Source: Oscillospiraceae bacterium (lineage in GTDB: Bacteria > Bacillota > Clostridia > Oscillospirales > Oscillospiraceae). From it: a stretch of DNA of 60,594 nt. Position numbers and translations under genes: made by a program. Shown piece after piece: positions 8,670-16,366 of this stretch; the first letter of the stretch is position 1, and the number at the start of each line of letters is the position of its first letter. Where the stretch lies: assembly GCA_902795195.1 (NCBI GenBank), contig CADBKF010000005.1, positions 1-60,594 of the forward strand. Reading direction: 5' to 3'. The notes under the pieces are model-generated. The model saw only the letters and a list, made by a program, of their open reading frames with translations, made no database searches and had not been told where the DNA came from.

Positions 8670-8697
8670 TTGACAATCGGTGCGAATATGGTACAAT
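8670..8697 (+). promoter_or_regulatory. Promoter of the ECF S-component gene
   Basis: TTGACA at 8670-8675 and TACAAT at 8692-8697 have a 16-base spacer. The transcript would begin about 20 bases before the start codon, leaving no room for a riboswitch. Confidence 0.75.
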
Positions 8698-8724
8698 ACA
8701 ATTTTGAGAGCGGAGGATGCTCCT

Positions 8725-9228
8725 ATGGAAACAGAGAAAATCAGAAAACTCACCCTGACCGCCATGTTCATGGCGATGTGCTGCGTCACGACCATGTTTC
8801 TGAGCGTGCCCACCGTGGGCGGCTACACGAACCTGGGTGACGCCTTTGTGCTGCTCGGCGCGATGCTGCTCGGGCCCTGGTACGGGCTGGCAGCCGGCGG
8901 CGTGGGCTCTGCCCTGGCCGATCTTCTGACCGGCTACGGCTACTACGTCCCGGGCACGCTGCTCATCAAGGGCTTCGTTGCGGTGATCGTCGGCCTGTTC
9001 GTGCGCGTTTTCCCGCTGGGCAAGCGGCACCCGATGGCAGGCGCGGGCCTCGGCGCGGTGCTGGGCGAGCTGTGGATGGTGCTGGGCTACTGGCTCTACA
9101 AATCCCTGATCCTCGGCAACGCCGCAGGCGCCCTGACCAGCATCCCGCGCAACCTCATCCAGGCCGCCGCCGGCGTGGGCCTGAGCCTGGTCATGTTCGC
9201 GGCGCTGCGGAAAATCAAGGAACGATGA
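8725..9228 (+). CDS. ECF transporter S component (substrate-binding membrane subunit)
   Basis: This small membrane protein of 167 residues has five to six hydrophobic helices, typical of ECF S components. It opens with RKLTLTAMFMAMCCVTTMF and has YTNLGDAFVLLGAMLLGPW, a pattern common in group II vitamin-type S components. The start follows a GCGGAGGA site. No ECF ATPase or T component of the shared vitamin type is next to it, so it would use a module encoded elsewhere. The substrate (vitamin, nucleobase or similar) cannot be read from the sequence. Confidence 0.8.
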   Translation: METEKIRKLTLTAMFMAMCCVTTMFLSVPTVGGYTNLGDAFVLLGAMLLGPWYGLAAGGVGSALADLLTGYGYYVPGTLLIKGFVAVIVGLFVRVFPLGKRHPMAGAGLGAVLGELWMVLGYWLYKSLILGNAAGALTSIPRNLIQAAAGVGLSLVMFAALRKIKER

Positions 9229-9230
9229 TT

Positions 9231-9475
9231 CGAGTGGACAGTGGAAAGTGCCAGGGCAATAGGGAACAGGCAATAGGCAATAGGAGACGTAGGGGACGGC
9301 GTCTCGACGTCCCGCCGACTCGCACCGCACCCGCAGGGACGAGCATTATGTCGGAAACACCAATGGTAAATGGTTGAAAAGCTGACCCTGTGATTTGAAA
9401 TATCAATTCAATTCATCCCGAAGGGATACCGCAACTGTCAACTGTCCATTGTCAACTGTCAATTACAACAGGAAT
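9231..9475 (+). repeat. Composite intergenic repeat, left (forward) copy
   Basis: The 245 bases contain, in order: GTGGAAAG, GGGAACAGGCAATAGG, GGAGACGTAGGGGACGGCG, GCAGGGACGAGCATT, TTGAAAAGC, the hairpin CATCCCGAAGGGATACCG and CAACTGTCAACTGTCC. The same blocks occur in the same order on the opposite strand at 10534-10775. No gene is seen in it. Confidence 0.8.
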
Positions 9476-9484
9476 GGTGATAGA

Positions 9485-10030
9485 ATGCAAATGATTCAAG
9501 AAAAGGCTGCCGTTGTGGCGCAGGAGCTCATTGAAGTCACGCGGCTGCAGAAGGGCCAGCTGCTGGTGATCGGCTGCTCGTCGAGCGAGATCGTCGGCCA
9601 GCGCATCGGCAAGGGCAGCAGCAAGCAGGCCGCCGAGGCAGTCTGGAACGGGATGTATCCCGTTTTGCAGCAGGCCGGCATCTCGGTGTGCGTGCAGTGC
9701 TGCGAGCACCTCAACCGCGCGCTCGTCATCGAGCGCCGGGACGCAGAACGCTTCGGCTTTGAGATCGTGAACGTCATCCCCCAGCTGCACGCGGGCGGCG
9801 CGTTTGCGGTGACGGCCTACGAGAATTTTGACGACCCCGTGGTGGTGGAGACCGTCCGGGCCGACGCCGGCCTTGACATCGGCGGCGTGCTGATCGGGAT
9901 GCACCTCAAGCGCGTGGCGGTGCCCGTGCGGCTGAACGAAAAGTTTCTGGGCGAGGCCATGCTGCTCTGCGCCCGCACCCGCCCGAAGTACATCGGCGGC
10001 TGGCGCGCAGCGTACCACGAAAACATGTAA
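9485..10030 (+). CDS. DUF436 / TIGR01440 family protein (YwlG-like)
   Basis: A 181-residue soluble protein of a conserved Firmicutes family with unknown function. The family pattern is clear from ELIEVTRLQKGQLLVIGCSS near the start, GVQCCEHLNRALVIER-like sequence in the middle (here VCVQCCEHLNRALVIERRDA), and GGVLIGMHLKRVAVPVR near the end. The Cys pair in QCCEHLNR is a family feature. The start could be 9485 or the ATG at 9491; the ribosome site is weak. It is boxed in by repeats on both sides and has no gene neighbour that explains its role. Confidence 0.88.
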   Translation: MQMIQEKAAVVAQELIEVTRLQKGQLLVIGCSSSEIVGQRIGKGSSKQAAEAVWNGMYPVLQQAGISVCVQCCEHLNRALVIERRDAERFGFEIVNVIPQLHAGGAFAVTAYENFDDPVVVETVRADAGLDIGGVLIGMHLKRVAVPVRLNEKFLGEAMLLCARTRPKYIGGWRAAYHENM

Positions 10031-10043
10031 GCGGCTCCGGGAA

Positions 10044-10088
10044 ACGGATTGCCACACCAGTGACGCGGTCACTGGTTCGCAATGACAG
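10044..10088 (+). repeat. Short dispersed hairpin repeat, copy 2
   Basis: It starts ACGGATTGCCACACCAGTG and ends TCACTGGTTCGCAATGACAG, a near copy of 3577-3618 with a slightly longer loop. It directly follows the DUF436 gene. Confidence 0.75.
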
Positions 10089-10098
10089 GACGGCCCCC

Positions 10099-10266
10099 TG
10101 ATCCCTGATCCCTGATCCCTGATCCCTGATCCCTGATCCCCGATCCCTGATCCCTGATCCCCGATCCCTGATCCCCGATCCCTGATCCCTGATCCCCGAT
10201 CCCTGATCCCCGATCTCTGATCCCCGATCCCTGATCCCCGATCCCTGATCCCCGATCCCTGATCCC
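10099..10266. repeat. 24-copy tandem array of a 7-bp unit
   Basis: Twenty-four head-to-tail units of TGATCCC or CGATCCC fill 168 bases without a phase break; one unit reads CGATCTC. T- and C-type units follow an irregular order. On the minus strand this reads GGGATCA/GGGATCG, giving 23 G3 tracts separated mostly by four bases, the spacing that allows G-quadruplexes. It is not a CRISPR array because no spacers separate the units. An open frame of repeated GIRDxGS on the minus strand is a by-product of the repeat. Confidence 0.95.
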
Positions 10267-10281
10267 TAATCATGGCCCGTC

Positions 10282-10325
10282 AAACCTCACAAAAAATGTC
10301 CGCATTTTTTGTGAGGTTTGTTTTG
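10282..10325 (+). terminator. Intrinsic terminator after the tandem array
   Basis: A 17-base arm (AAACCTCACAAAAAATG) pairs with 10303-10319 around a four-base loop and is followed by GTTTTGG. It would stop transcription coming through the DUF436 gene and the 7-bp array before the next promoter. It may also act leftward because the left arm is A-rich. Confidence 0.8.
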
Positions 10326-10335
10326 GCATGAGCCG

Positions 10336-10364
10336 TTGAAAAACCTGTCCCTCCGGGGTATAAT
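10336..10364 (+). promoter_or_regulatory. Strong promoter with no gene directly behind it
   Basis: TTGAAA at 10336-10341, a 17-base spacer and TATAAT at 10359-10364. It fires into the structured RNA at 10371-10503 rather than straight into a reading frame. Confidence 0.8.
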
Positions 10365-10370
10365 AGGAAC

Positions 10371-10503
10371 AGGAAAATTGAATATCGACAGATTGGTAGC
10401 TGCAACGAAGTGTTTCGCACACGGGCTTTCAACTACCACTCAGGAGCTTCTTGGGTGGTGATGGCAGGGATGGTTCCCTGTGCATCGCTGCCTTTTGTTT
10501 TTT
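10371..10503 (+). ncRNA. Candidate structured leader or small RNA upstream of ssnA, class unknown
   Basis: Between a strong promoter and a T-run terminator lie about 133 bases with several possible stems: GGTAG (10395-10399) with CTACC (10433-10437), ACCAC (10435-10439) with GTGGT (10455-10459), and a 3' terminator hairpin GGCAG/CTGCC with GATG/CATC inside (10463-10492) followed by TTTTGTTTTTT. The first two stems share three bases, so they exclude each other. CAGGGA/TCCCTG (10465-10480) is an alternative to the terminator stem. Mutually exclusive folds before a terminator suggest a riboswitch or attenuator for ssnA-ygfK, or a free small RNA. I could not match it to a known class. Confidence 0.55.
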
Positions 10504-10533
10504 CAGTGCGTCAGTGAAATCTGGCCTGGCCCA

Positions 10534-10775
10534 GTGGACAGTTGAAAGTGGAAAGTTTCGGTATCCCTTCGGGATGAATTGAATTATTATTTCAGACCAA
10601 AGGATCGGCTTTTCAACCGTTTACCATTGCGTAGTCGGCAGAATGCTCGTCCCTGCAGGTGCGGTGCATGTCGACGGGACGTCGAGGCGCTGTCCCCTAC
10701 GTCTCCTATTGCCTACTGCCTGTTCCCTGTTGCCTCGACACTTTCCACTTTCCACTGTCAACTGTCAATTCGGCC
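10534..10775 (-). repeat. Composite intergenic repeat, right (inverted) copy
   Basis: Read on the minus strand, this stretch repeats the block order of 9231-9475, including GGAGACGTAGGGGACAGCG, CAGGGACGAGCATTCTG, GGTTGAAAAGC and CATCCCGAAGGGATACCG, with scattered substitutions. It lies between the structured RNA and ssnA, and no gene is seen in it. Confidence 0.8.
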
Positions 10776-10819
10776 AATTCCGAACTACGGCATACACCAA
10801 ACTACTGAGGAGGGCTATT

Positions 10820-12178
10820 ATGTATTTACTTGCAAACGGCAGACTCATCACGCGCGATCCGTCCAACGGCTACATCAAGGACGGCGGCGTCGTCATTGAC
10901 GGCACCAAGATCAAGGAGGTCGGCAAGACGGCCGAGCTGAAGGCCAAATACCCCGAAGCGGAGTTCATCGACGCCAAGGGCGGCGTCATCATGCCGGCCT
11001 TCATCAACGCGCACACCCACATCTACTCCGCGCTCGCCCGCGGCCTTTCCATCAAGGGCTACAACGCCACGAACTTCTATGAGGTCCTCGACGGCCAGTG
11101 GTGGGCCATCGACCGCAAGCTCTACATGGGCGGCACCCGGGCCTCGGCCAACGCCCTGTACATCGACTGCATCAAGCAGGGCGTGACCACGATCTTCGAC
11201 CACCATGCCTCCTTCGGCGAGATCCCCGGCACCCTGCACACGATCGCGGAATCCGCCAAGAAATTCGGCATCCGCTCCTGCCTGTGCTATGAGGTCTCCG
11301 ACCGCGACGGCGAGGAGAAATCCCTGCAGGCCATCAAGGAAAACGCCGACTTCATTACCGAGTGCGAGCAGCGCAAGGACCCGATGCTCGCGGCCATGTT
11401 CGGCGGCCACGCGCTCTTCACGATCTCCGACAAAACCTTCGACCGCATGGTCGAGGCCAACAACGGCAGGACCGGCTTCCACATCCACGTCTCCGAGGGC
11501 ATGAACGACGTCTACGACAGCCTGCGGAACTACGGCAGGCGGCCCGTGCAGCGCCTGCAGGATCACGGCATCCTCGGCCCCAAGACGATACTCGGCCACT
11601 GCATCCACGTCAACTCCGCCGAGATCGAGATCATCAAGGAAACCGGCACGATGGTCGTCAACAACCCCGAGTCCAACATGGGCAACGCCGTGGGCACCTG
11701 CCCGGTGCTGCAGCTCTACAAAAACGGCATCCTGCTCGGCATGGGCACCGACGCCTACACCAACGACATGCTCGAGTCGATCAAGGTCGCGTTGATCGCC
11801 CAGAAGCAGAACGCGTGCCTGCCCAACGTCGGCTGGTGCGAGGTCACCGACATGCTCTTCAAGAACAACGCGAAGATCGGCATGAAGTACTTCCCGGACG
11901 AGCTGGGCGTGCTCAAGGCAGGCGCCGCGGCGGACGTGATCGTCATGGATTACAAGCCGTTCACGCCGTTCTCTGACGCCAACATCGACGGCCACATGAT
12001 CTTCGGCATGACCGGCCGCCAGTGCCAGACCACGATTGCAAACGGCAAGCTGCTGATGAAGGACCGCGAGCTCGTCGGCATCGACGAGGAGGCCGAAAAC
12101 GCCTACATCCTCGAGGAGGCCAAGAAGCTCTGGGGCGATCTGAACCACTGCAGGTATTCGGAAGATGGCGAAATCTGA
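10820..12178 (+). CDS. ssnA: SsnA-type amidohydrolase
   Basis: A 452-residue cytoplasmic metal-dependent amidohydrolase of the SsnA/chlorohydrolase group. Metal-binding motifs of the fold are visible: FINAHTHIYSALARG, HIHVSEG, LGHCIHV and GMGTDAYTND. The ATG at 10820 follows GAGGAGG and the beta-sandwich strand begins at once, so the longer open frame upstream is not used. SsnA occurs with YgfK, YgeX and xanthine-dehydrogenase-type genes in E. coli and gut anaerobes that degrade purines. The exact substrate is unproven, but a purine-derived ring or ureide is likely. It overlaps the next gene by 14 bases and is probably co-transcribed with it. Confidence 0.85.
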   Translation: MYLLANGRLITRDPSNGYIKDGGVVIDGTKIKEVGKTAELKAKYPEAEFIDAKGGVIMPAFINAHTHIYSALARGLSIKGYNATNFYEVLDGQWWAIDRKLYMGGTRASANALYIDCIKQGVTTIFDHHASFGEIPGTLHTIAESAKKFGIRSCLCYEVSDRDGEEKSLQAIKENADFITECEQRKDPMLAAMFGGHALFTISDKTFDRMVEANNGRTGFHIHVSEGMNDVYDSLRNYGRRPVQRLQDHGILGPKTILGHCIHVNSAEIEIIKETGTMVVNNPESNMGNAVGTCPVLQLYKNGILLGMGTDAYTNDMLESIKVALIAQKQNACLPNVGWCEVTDMLFKNNAKIGMKYFPDELGVLKAGAAADVIVMDYKPFTPFSDANIDGHMIFGMTGRQCQTTIANGKLLMKDRELVGIDEEAENAYILEEAKKLWGDLNHCRYSEDGEI

Positions 12179-12632
12179 GCTCTCCGATCGGCAAAAGCGA
12201 GCGAAATACTGGTGTCTGGGTTTTCTGCTCTACAATCTTTTGCTGTTGTTTCCCCTGTGCACCCATCCGTTGCCCTTGGGGACGTTCCTGGATGTGATCG
12301 CGCCGTTTTCCGGGTTTCAGATCTTCATCCACGTTTACGCACAGTATTATGAAATGCCTTGGCTGAGGACAGCCGGCGTCATTTTGGCGCTGCTGACGAC
12401 AGTTCCACCTATGATTGGCTGGCTGCTACTGCACCTGAAAAAGCCATTCGGCGCTGTGCTGATCCGTTGGGGCTGCGGGCTCCAGCTTATCATAGCGTTT
12501 ATGATGATCGTCTCGATGTTCTGGCTTCGCAACATCTTTTTGATGACTTACGGTGTTACGGTGCTCTCTTTTATCATCTTTATCCTTCTTCCGATTCTGA
12601 CGCTGAAAAAACTTCGAATTTGGAGTCCTTGA
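12165..12632 (+). CDS. Small polytopic membrane protein, unknown
   Basis: A 155-residue protein with about four hydrophobic helices (near residues 16-35, 68-90, 98-118 and 125-147) and short basic ends. It matches no family I recognise. It starts inside the end of ssnA (14-base overlap) and is followed after four bases by another small membrane protein of similar size and layout, which suggests an old duplication or a two-part membrane unit. The placement between ssnA and ygfK suggests a link to purine use or to membrane electron transfer, but this is inference. It is less GC-rich than its neighbours. Confidence 0.6.
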   Translation: MAKSELSDRQKRAKYWCLGFLLYNLLLLFPLCTHPLPLGTFLDVIAPFSGFQIFIHVYAQYYEMPWLRTAGVILALLTTVPPMIGWLLLHLKKPFGAVLIRWGCGLQLIIAFMMIVSMFWLRNIFLMTYGVTVLSFIIFILLPILTLKKLRIWSP

Positions 12633-12636
12633 TTCA

Positions 12637-13101
12637 ATGTTAAACGAAACGATCATCCGTGAACGAAAGCAGAAGCAGCGGCGCGGGGCGCTGCTGTGCT
12701 GGGTGCTGTGTCTGGCTTCCCTGGCGCTGACACTCGCGCTGCTGTTTCTGCCGGCCGTTCCCGATCTGCTCCCCTATTTTGTCCCGCTGGCGTTTTTTCA
12801 CGAGTTTCTTCTCAGCTGGCTGGACCCCACGCTCCTGACGCTGCTGTTGGCCCTGCTCCCGGTGCTCGGCTGCGCCCTGCTCAGCGCCGGCAGGCGCTGG
12901 GGCAAGCCGCTTGTGACGGTGCCGCAATATGTGCTGCTGGCTGCAAACTGCATCGTCACGCCGCTGCACCTGCTCAACGGGGCCAGCCTCTGGTGGTTTG
13001 ACTATATGAAGCAGACCGCCTGGCTGGCGTTGGCCGGTCTCATTGTTCCTGTCCTGATCCTGATCGGCGTTCGTATCTGGGCGCCGAAACCGCAAACTTA
13101 A
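12637..13101 (+). CDS. Small polytopic membrane protein, unknown, partner of the preceding one
   Basis: The 154-residue product has a basic N-terminus (RERKQKQRRG) and four hydrophobic helices, the same size and topology as the protein before it, although the sequences are not obviously alike by eye. It contains two aromatic-rich stretches (HEFLLSWLDP and ASLWWFDYMKQ). The family is unknown. It ends 16 bases before ygfK and is likely in the same transcript. No catalytic or binding motif is seen. Confidence 0.6.
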   Translation: MLNETIIRERKQKQRRGALLCWVLCLASLALTLALLFLPAVPDLLPYFVPLAFFHEFLLSWLDPTLLTLLLALLPVLGCALLSAGRRWGKPLVTVPQYVLLAANCIVTPLHLLNGASLWWFDYMKQTAWLALAGLIVPVLILIGVRIWAPKPQT

Positions 13102-13117
13102 CTTGGAGGTATCGAAA

Positions 13118-16075
13118 ATGTCAGAAAGAATGTATCCGATCCCCTTCCGCTCGCTCATGAACTGGGTGCTGAAGGAATACGAGGCCGAGGGCACCGTGTT
13201 CGGCATCCACAAGTTTTTCAAGGCAGACCCCGCCAAGACGCTGCCGATCTTCGGTGAGAAGATCGAGACGCCCTTCGGCCCCGCCGCCGGCCCCAACAGC
13301 CAGCTGGCGCAGAACATCATCGCCTCCTACATGGCCGGCGCCCGCTTCTTCGAGGTCAAGACCGTGCAGAAGATGGACGGCGAGGACCTGGCCCGCTGCG
13401 TGCCGCGTCCCTGCATCCTGGCCGACGATGAGGGCTACAACCAGGAGTGGTCCACCGAGCTCACCGTGCCCCAGGCGCTCAACGAGTACATCAAGGGATG
13501 GTGCGCGCTGAAAATCCTGTCGAAGAAGTTCGGTCTGGGCGACCCCGACGGCTTCGTGTTCAACATGTCCTGCGGCTACGACCTCGAGGGCATCAAGGGC
13601 GAGAAGGTGGACAATTACATTGAAAGCATGAAGGACGCCTCGAAGACGCCGCAGTTCATCGAGTGCATCGGGGTGCTCAAGGAGCTCTTCCCGGAGGAGC
13701 AGGACTTCATCGACACCATCTCCCCCAGAGTTTCCCGCTCCATCACGCTCTCCACGCTGCACGGCTGCCCGCCGGATGAGATCGAGCGCATTGCAAGCTA
13801 TCTCATCTCGGAGAAGAAGGTCAACACCTTCGTCAAGTGCAACCCCACGATCCTCGGCTATCAGGACGCCCGCTCCATCCTCGACTCCATGGGCTACGAC
13901 TACATTGTCTTCGATGAGCACCACTTCAACGAGGACCTGCAGTGGCGCGACGCGGTGCCGATGTTCGAGCGGCTGCAGAAGCTGGCGGACGACACCGGCG
14001 TGGAATTCGGCCTGAAGCTGTCGAACACCTTCCCGGTCGACACGACCAGAGGCGAGCTGCCCAACAACGAAATGTACATGTCCGGCCGCGCCCTGTTCCC
14101 GCTGACCATCGAGATGTGCCGCCGCATTTCCGCTCAGTTTGACGGTAAGATGAAGATCTCCTTTGCCGGCGGCGCGGAGTTCTTCAACTGCGACAAACTG
14201 TTTGAGGCCGGCATCTGGCCCATCACCGTCGCCACCACGATCCTCAAGCCCGGCGGCTACAACCGCCTGGTGCAGATGTGCCAGAAGCTTGAGCCGCTGC
14301 CCTTTGCCGCCTTCTCCGGCACCGACACCGCAGCCATCGCCAAGCTCAGCGCCGACTGCCGCACGGGCTACCACCACGTCAAGCCGGTCAAGCCGCTGCC
14401 CAAGCGCAAGAGCGAGGAGCCCGTGCCCTGGCTCGACTGCTTCCAGGCCCCCTGCAAGGGCGGCTGCCCCATCTGCCAGGACATCCCCGAGTACATTGAG
14501 CTGTGCAGAAAGGGCCTGTACGACGAGGCCTTGAAGCTCATCACCGAAAAGAACGCCCTGCCCTTCATCACCGGCACGATCTGCGCCCACCGCTGCATGG
14601 GCAAGTGCTCGAGAAACTTCTATGACGAGCCCGTGCAGATCCGCGCGACCAAGCTGATTGCCGCCGAAAAGGGCTACGACGCCCTGATGAAATCCATTGT
14701 CAGGCCCGCGCCCGTGGCCGGCAAGAAGGTCGCCATCATCGGCGGCGGCCCGACCGGTATGGCGGCGGCCTACTTCCTCGGCCGCGGCGGCGTTGCCTGC
14801 ACGATCTTTGAGCGCGAGGACCGCCTCGGCGGCATCGTGCGCCACGTGATCCCCGGCTTCCGCATCTCGGATGAGGCCATCGACAAGGACGTGGCCCTGA
14901 TCTCCGCCTACGGCTGCGAGATCAAGACCGGCTGCGAGGCCCCGTCGGTCGCAGAGCTCAAGGCCCAGGGCTACACCCACATCCTCTACGCCGTGGGCGC
15001 CTGGAAGGCCGGCCGGCTCGACATCGAGGGCAACGTCAAGCCCGTCATCCAGTGGATGAAGGACCGCAAGTCCGGCAAGGACACGAGCGAGCTCGGCCAT
15101 GTGGCCGTGGTCGGCGGCGGCAACACCGCCATGGACGCGGCAAGACTTGCCAAGCGCTGCGGCGCGAAGTCCTCCACGCTGGTCTACCGCCGCACCAAGA
15201 AGTACATGCCCGCAGACGCCCAGGAGCTGGAGCTCGCCATTGCCGACGGCGTAGCCTTCCTCGAGCTCGTTGCCCCGAAGGCACAGAAGGGCGGCAAGCT
15301 CATCTGCGAGAAGATGAAGCTGGGCGAGCCCGATGCCTCCGGCAGACGCTCCCCGGTGCCCACCGGCGAGACGGTGGAGATCGACTGCGACCTGGTCATC
15401 TCCGCGGTCGGCGAGCAGGTGGACGACAAGCTGTTTGAAGCCAACGGCATCGCGCTGAACGCCAAAAAGCGCCCCGCCTTCGAGACGAACGTGCCCGGCG
15501 TCTATGCCGCCGGCGACGCCGCGCGCGGCCCCGCCACCGTGGTCGAGGGCATTGCGGACGCGGCGAAGTTTGCCGAGATCGTCATCGGCAAGCCCTGGGC
15601 GTACGAGATCCCGAAGGAAGCCTATCCGTCCATCGAAGAAGCCGTTGCCAAGAAGGGCATCCTGCAGATGAGCGCCGACGCCTGCTGCGAGGGCGCGCGC
15701 TGCCTCGACTGCAACACGGTCTGCGAAAACTGCGTGGACGTCTGCCCGAACCGCGCGAACGTCTCGATCAAGATGGCCGACGGCAGCCGCCAGATCATCC
15801 ACGTGGACAAGATGTGCAACGAGTGCGGCAACTGCACCAGCTTCTGCCCCTACGCCTCCCAGCCCTGCAAGGACAAGCTGACCCTGTTCCAGACCGCCGA
15901 GGACTTCGAGGACAGCAAGAACTATGGCTTCCTCTTCCTGGACGGCGACAGGGTCCGCACCCGCCTGTTCGACGGCGTGTCCGAGCACGACCTGGCAGGC
16001 AGCAACACCCTGCCCAAGGGCCTGGAGACCCTGATCCTCACGGTCAAGTATAAGTACGCCTATCTCTTTAACTAA
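13118..16075 (+). CDS. ygfK: YgfK-type putative selenate reductase subunit (Fe-S flavoprotein)
   Basis: The 985-residue protein has three parts. Residues 1-420 form a dihydropyrimidine/dihydroorotate-dehydrogenase-like barrel. A GltD-like part follows, with an N-terminal Fe-S cluster (CFQAPCKGGCPICQDIPEY), an FAD site (VAIIGGGPTGMAAAYFLG) and an NAD(P)H site (VAVVGGGNTAMDAARLAK), closing with GVYAAGDAARGPATVVEG. The C-terminus has 4Fe-4S ligands (CENCVDVCPN, CNECGNCTSFCPY). This is the YgfK layout. The family was named for selenate reduction, but its co-occurrence with ssnA, ygeX and xdh points to anaerobic purine or uric-acid reduction. The start at 13118 follows TTGGAGG. It is likely the last gene of the ssnA operon. 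Confidence 0.88.
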   Translation: MSERMYPIPFRSLMNWVLKEYEAEGTVFGIHKFFKADPAKTLPIFGEKIETPFGPAAGPNSQLAQNIIASYMAGARFFEVKTVQKMDGEDLARCVPRPCILADDEGYNQEWSTELTVPQALNEYIKGWCALKILSKKFGLGDPDGFVFNMSCGYDLEGIKGEKVDNYIESMKDASKTPQFIECIGVLKELFPEEQDFIDTISPRVSRSITLSTLHGCPPDEIERIASYLISEKKVNTFVKCNPTILGYQDARSILDSMGYDYIVFDEHHFNEDLQWRDAVPMFERLQKLADDTGVEFGLKLSNTFPVDTTRGELPNNEMYMSGRALFPLTIEMCRRISAQFDGKMKISFAGGAEFFNCDKLFEAGIWPITVATTILKPGGYNRLVQMCQKLEPLPFAAFSGTDTAAIAKLSADCRTGYHHVKPVKPLPKRKSEEPVPWLDCFQAPCKGGCPICQDIPEYIELCRKGLYDEALKLITEKNALPFITGTICAHRCMGKCSRNFYDEPVQIRATKLIAAEKGYDALMKSIVRPAPVAGKKVAIIGGGPTGMAAAYFLGRGGVACTIFEREDRLGGIVRHVIPGFRISDEAIDKDVALISAYGCEIKTGCEAPSVAELKAQGYTHILYAVGAWKAGRLDIEGNVKPVIQWMKDRKSGKDTSELGHVAVVGGGNTAMDAARLAKRCGAKSSTLVYRRTKKYMPADAQELELAIADGVAFLELVAPKAQKGGKLICEKMKLGEPDASGRRSPVPTGETVEIDCDLVISAVGEQVDDKLFEANGIALNAKKRPAFETNVPGVYAAGDAARGPATVVEGIADAAKFAEIVIGKPWAYEIPKEAYPSIEEAVAKKGILQMSADACCEGARCLDCNTVCENCVDVCPNRANVSIKMADGSRQIIHVDKMCNECGNCTSFCPYASQPCKDKLTLFQTAEDFEDSKNYGFLFLDGDRVRTRLFDGVSEHDLAGSNTLPKGLETLILTVKYKYAYLFN

Positions 16076-16085
16076 TCAACGAATA

Positions 16086-16119
16086 AAAAGCCCCGGCAGC
16101 CGAATGCGGCTGCCGGGGA
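16086..16119 (-). terminator. Hairpin after ygfK, terminator in the leftward direction
   Basis: CCCCGGCAGCCG (16091-16102) pairs with CGGCTGCCGGGG (16107-16118) around AATG. On the minus strand it is followed by a run of T, so it can stop leftward transcripts from the ABC transporter genes. On the plus strand there is no T run, only the ribosome site of the next small gene. Confidence 0.7.
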
Positions 16120-16131
16120 CAGGAGCCACAC

Positions 16132-16305
16132 ATGCAAGGTCTATCATCCGGCCATACGGCCACCATCGTGCTGGCGCTTGCGGCCTTCGTCATCTGGACG
16201 CTGGGCAACCGACTGAAACGAAAGCTGTTCGTCTACATCGGCGTCGCTCTCTGCATCCTGGCCGTGCTGGTCTACATGGATCTGTTTCCCTTCCTGAGTC
16301 GATAA
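16132..16305 (+). CDS. 57-residue two-helix membrane protein
   Basis: This short reading frame begins with ATG 6-12 bases after GGACAGGAG and encodes two hydrophobic segments (TATIVLALAAFVIWTLG and LFVYIGVALCILAVLVYM) joined by the basic loop NRLKRK, ending FPFLSR. GC-rich codon use matches the neighbours. It sits between two hairpins, after ygfK, and may be the last, partly separated gene of that operon. Function unknown; small hydrophobic proteins of this type often assist a membrane complex. Confidence 0.6.
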   Translation: MQGLSSGHTATIVLALAAFVIWTLGNRLKRKLFVYIGVALCILAVLVYMDLFPFLSR

Positions 16306-16320
16306 ATGAAAGACAGCATG

Positions 16321-16365
16321 AAAACCCCCAACCCGCTGCTCCGCAGCAGGTTGGGGGGTGCTTTC
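16321..16365. terminator. Bidirectional terminator between the small gene and the ABC ATPase
   Basis: The arms CCCCAACCCGCTGC and GCAGCAGGTTGGGG pair with one mismatch around a three-base loop. CTTTCTTC follows on the right, and TTTTCATG follows on the left when read on the minus strand. It can end both the rightward small gene and the leftward ABC transporter operon. Confidence 0.75.
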
Positions 16366-16366
16366 T

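Noticed and set aside
9395-9484. N-terminal extension of the DUF436 protein
   Set aside because: The upstream codons lie in the composite repeat and the family's conserved start fits the ATG at 9485 or 9491.
10099-10266. CRISPR-like array or repeat protein on the minus strand
   Set aside because: The 7-bp units are contiguous with no spacers, and the GIRDxGS frame on the minus strand exists only because the 7-bp unit has no stop in it.
10440-10475. T-box leader, from the GGGTGGTG sequence
   Set aside because: The conserved GGNACCGCG part is not present, the leader is too short and no aminoacyl-tRNA or amino-acid gene follows.
13121-15988. Long open frame antisense to ygfK (and similar frames antisense to other GC-rich genes, such as 744-3602)
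   Set aside because: These are mirror frames in GC-rich DNA. They lack ribosome sites and recognisable domains, while the sense frames have clear motifs.
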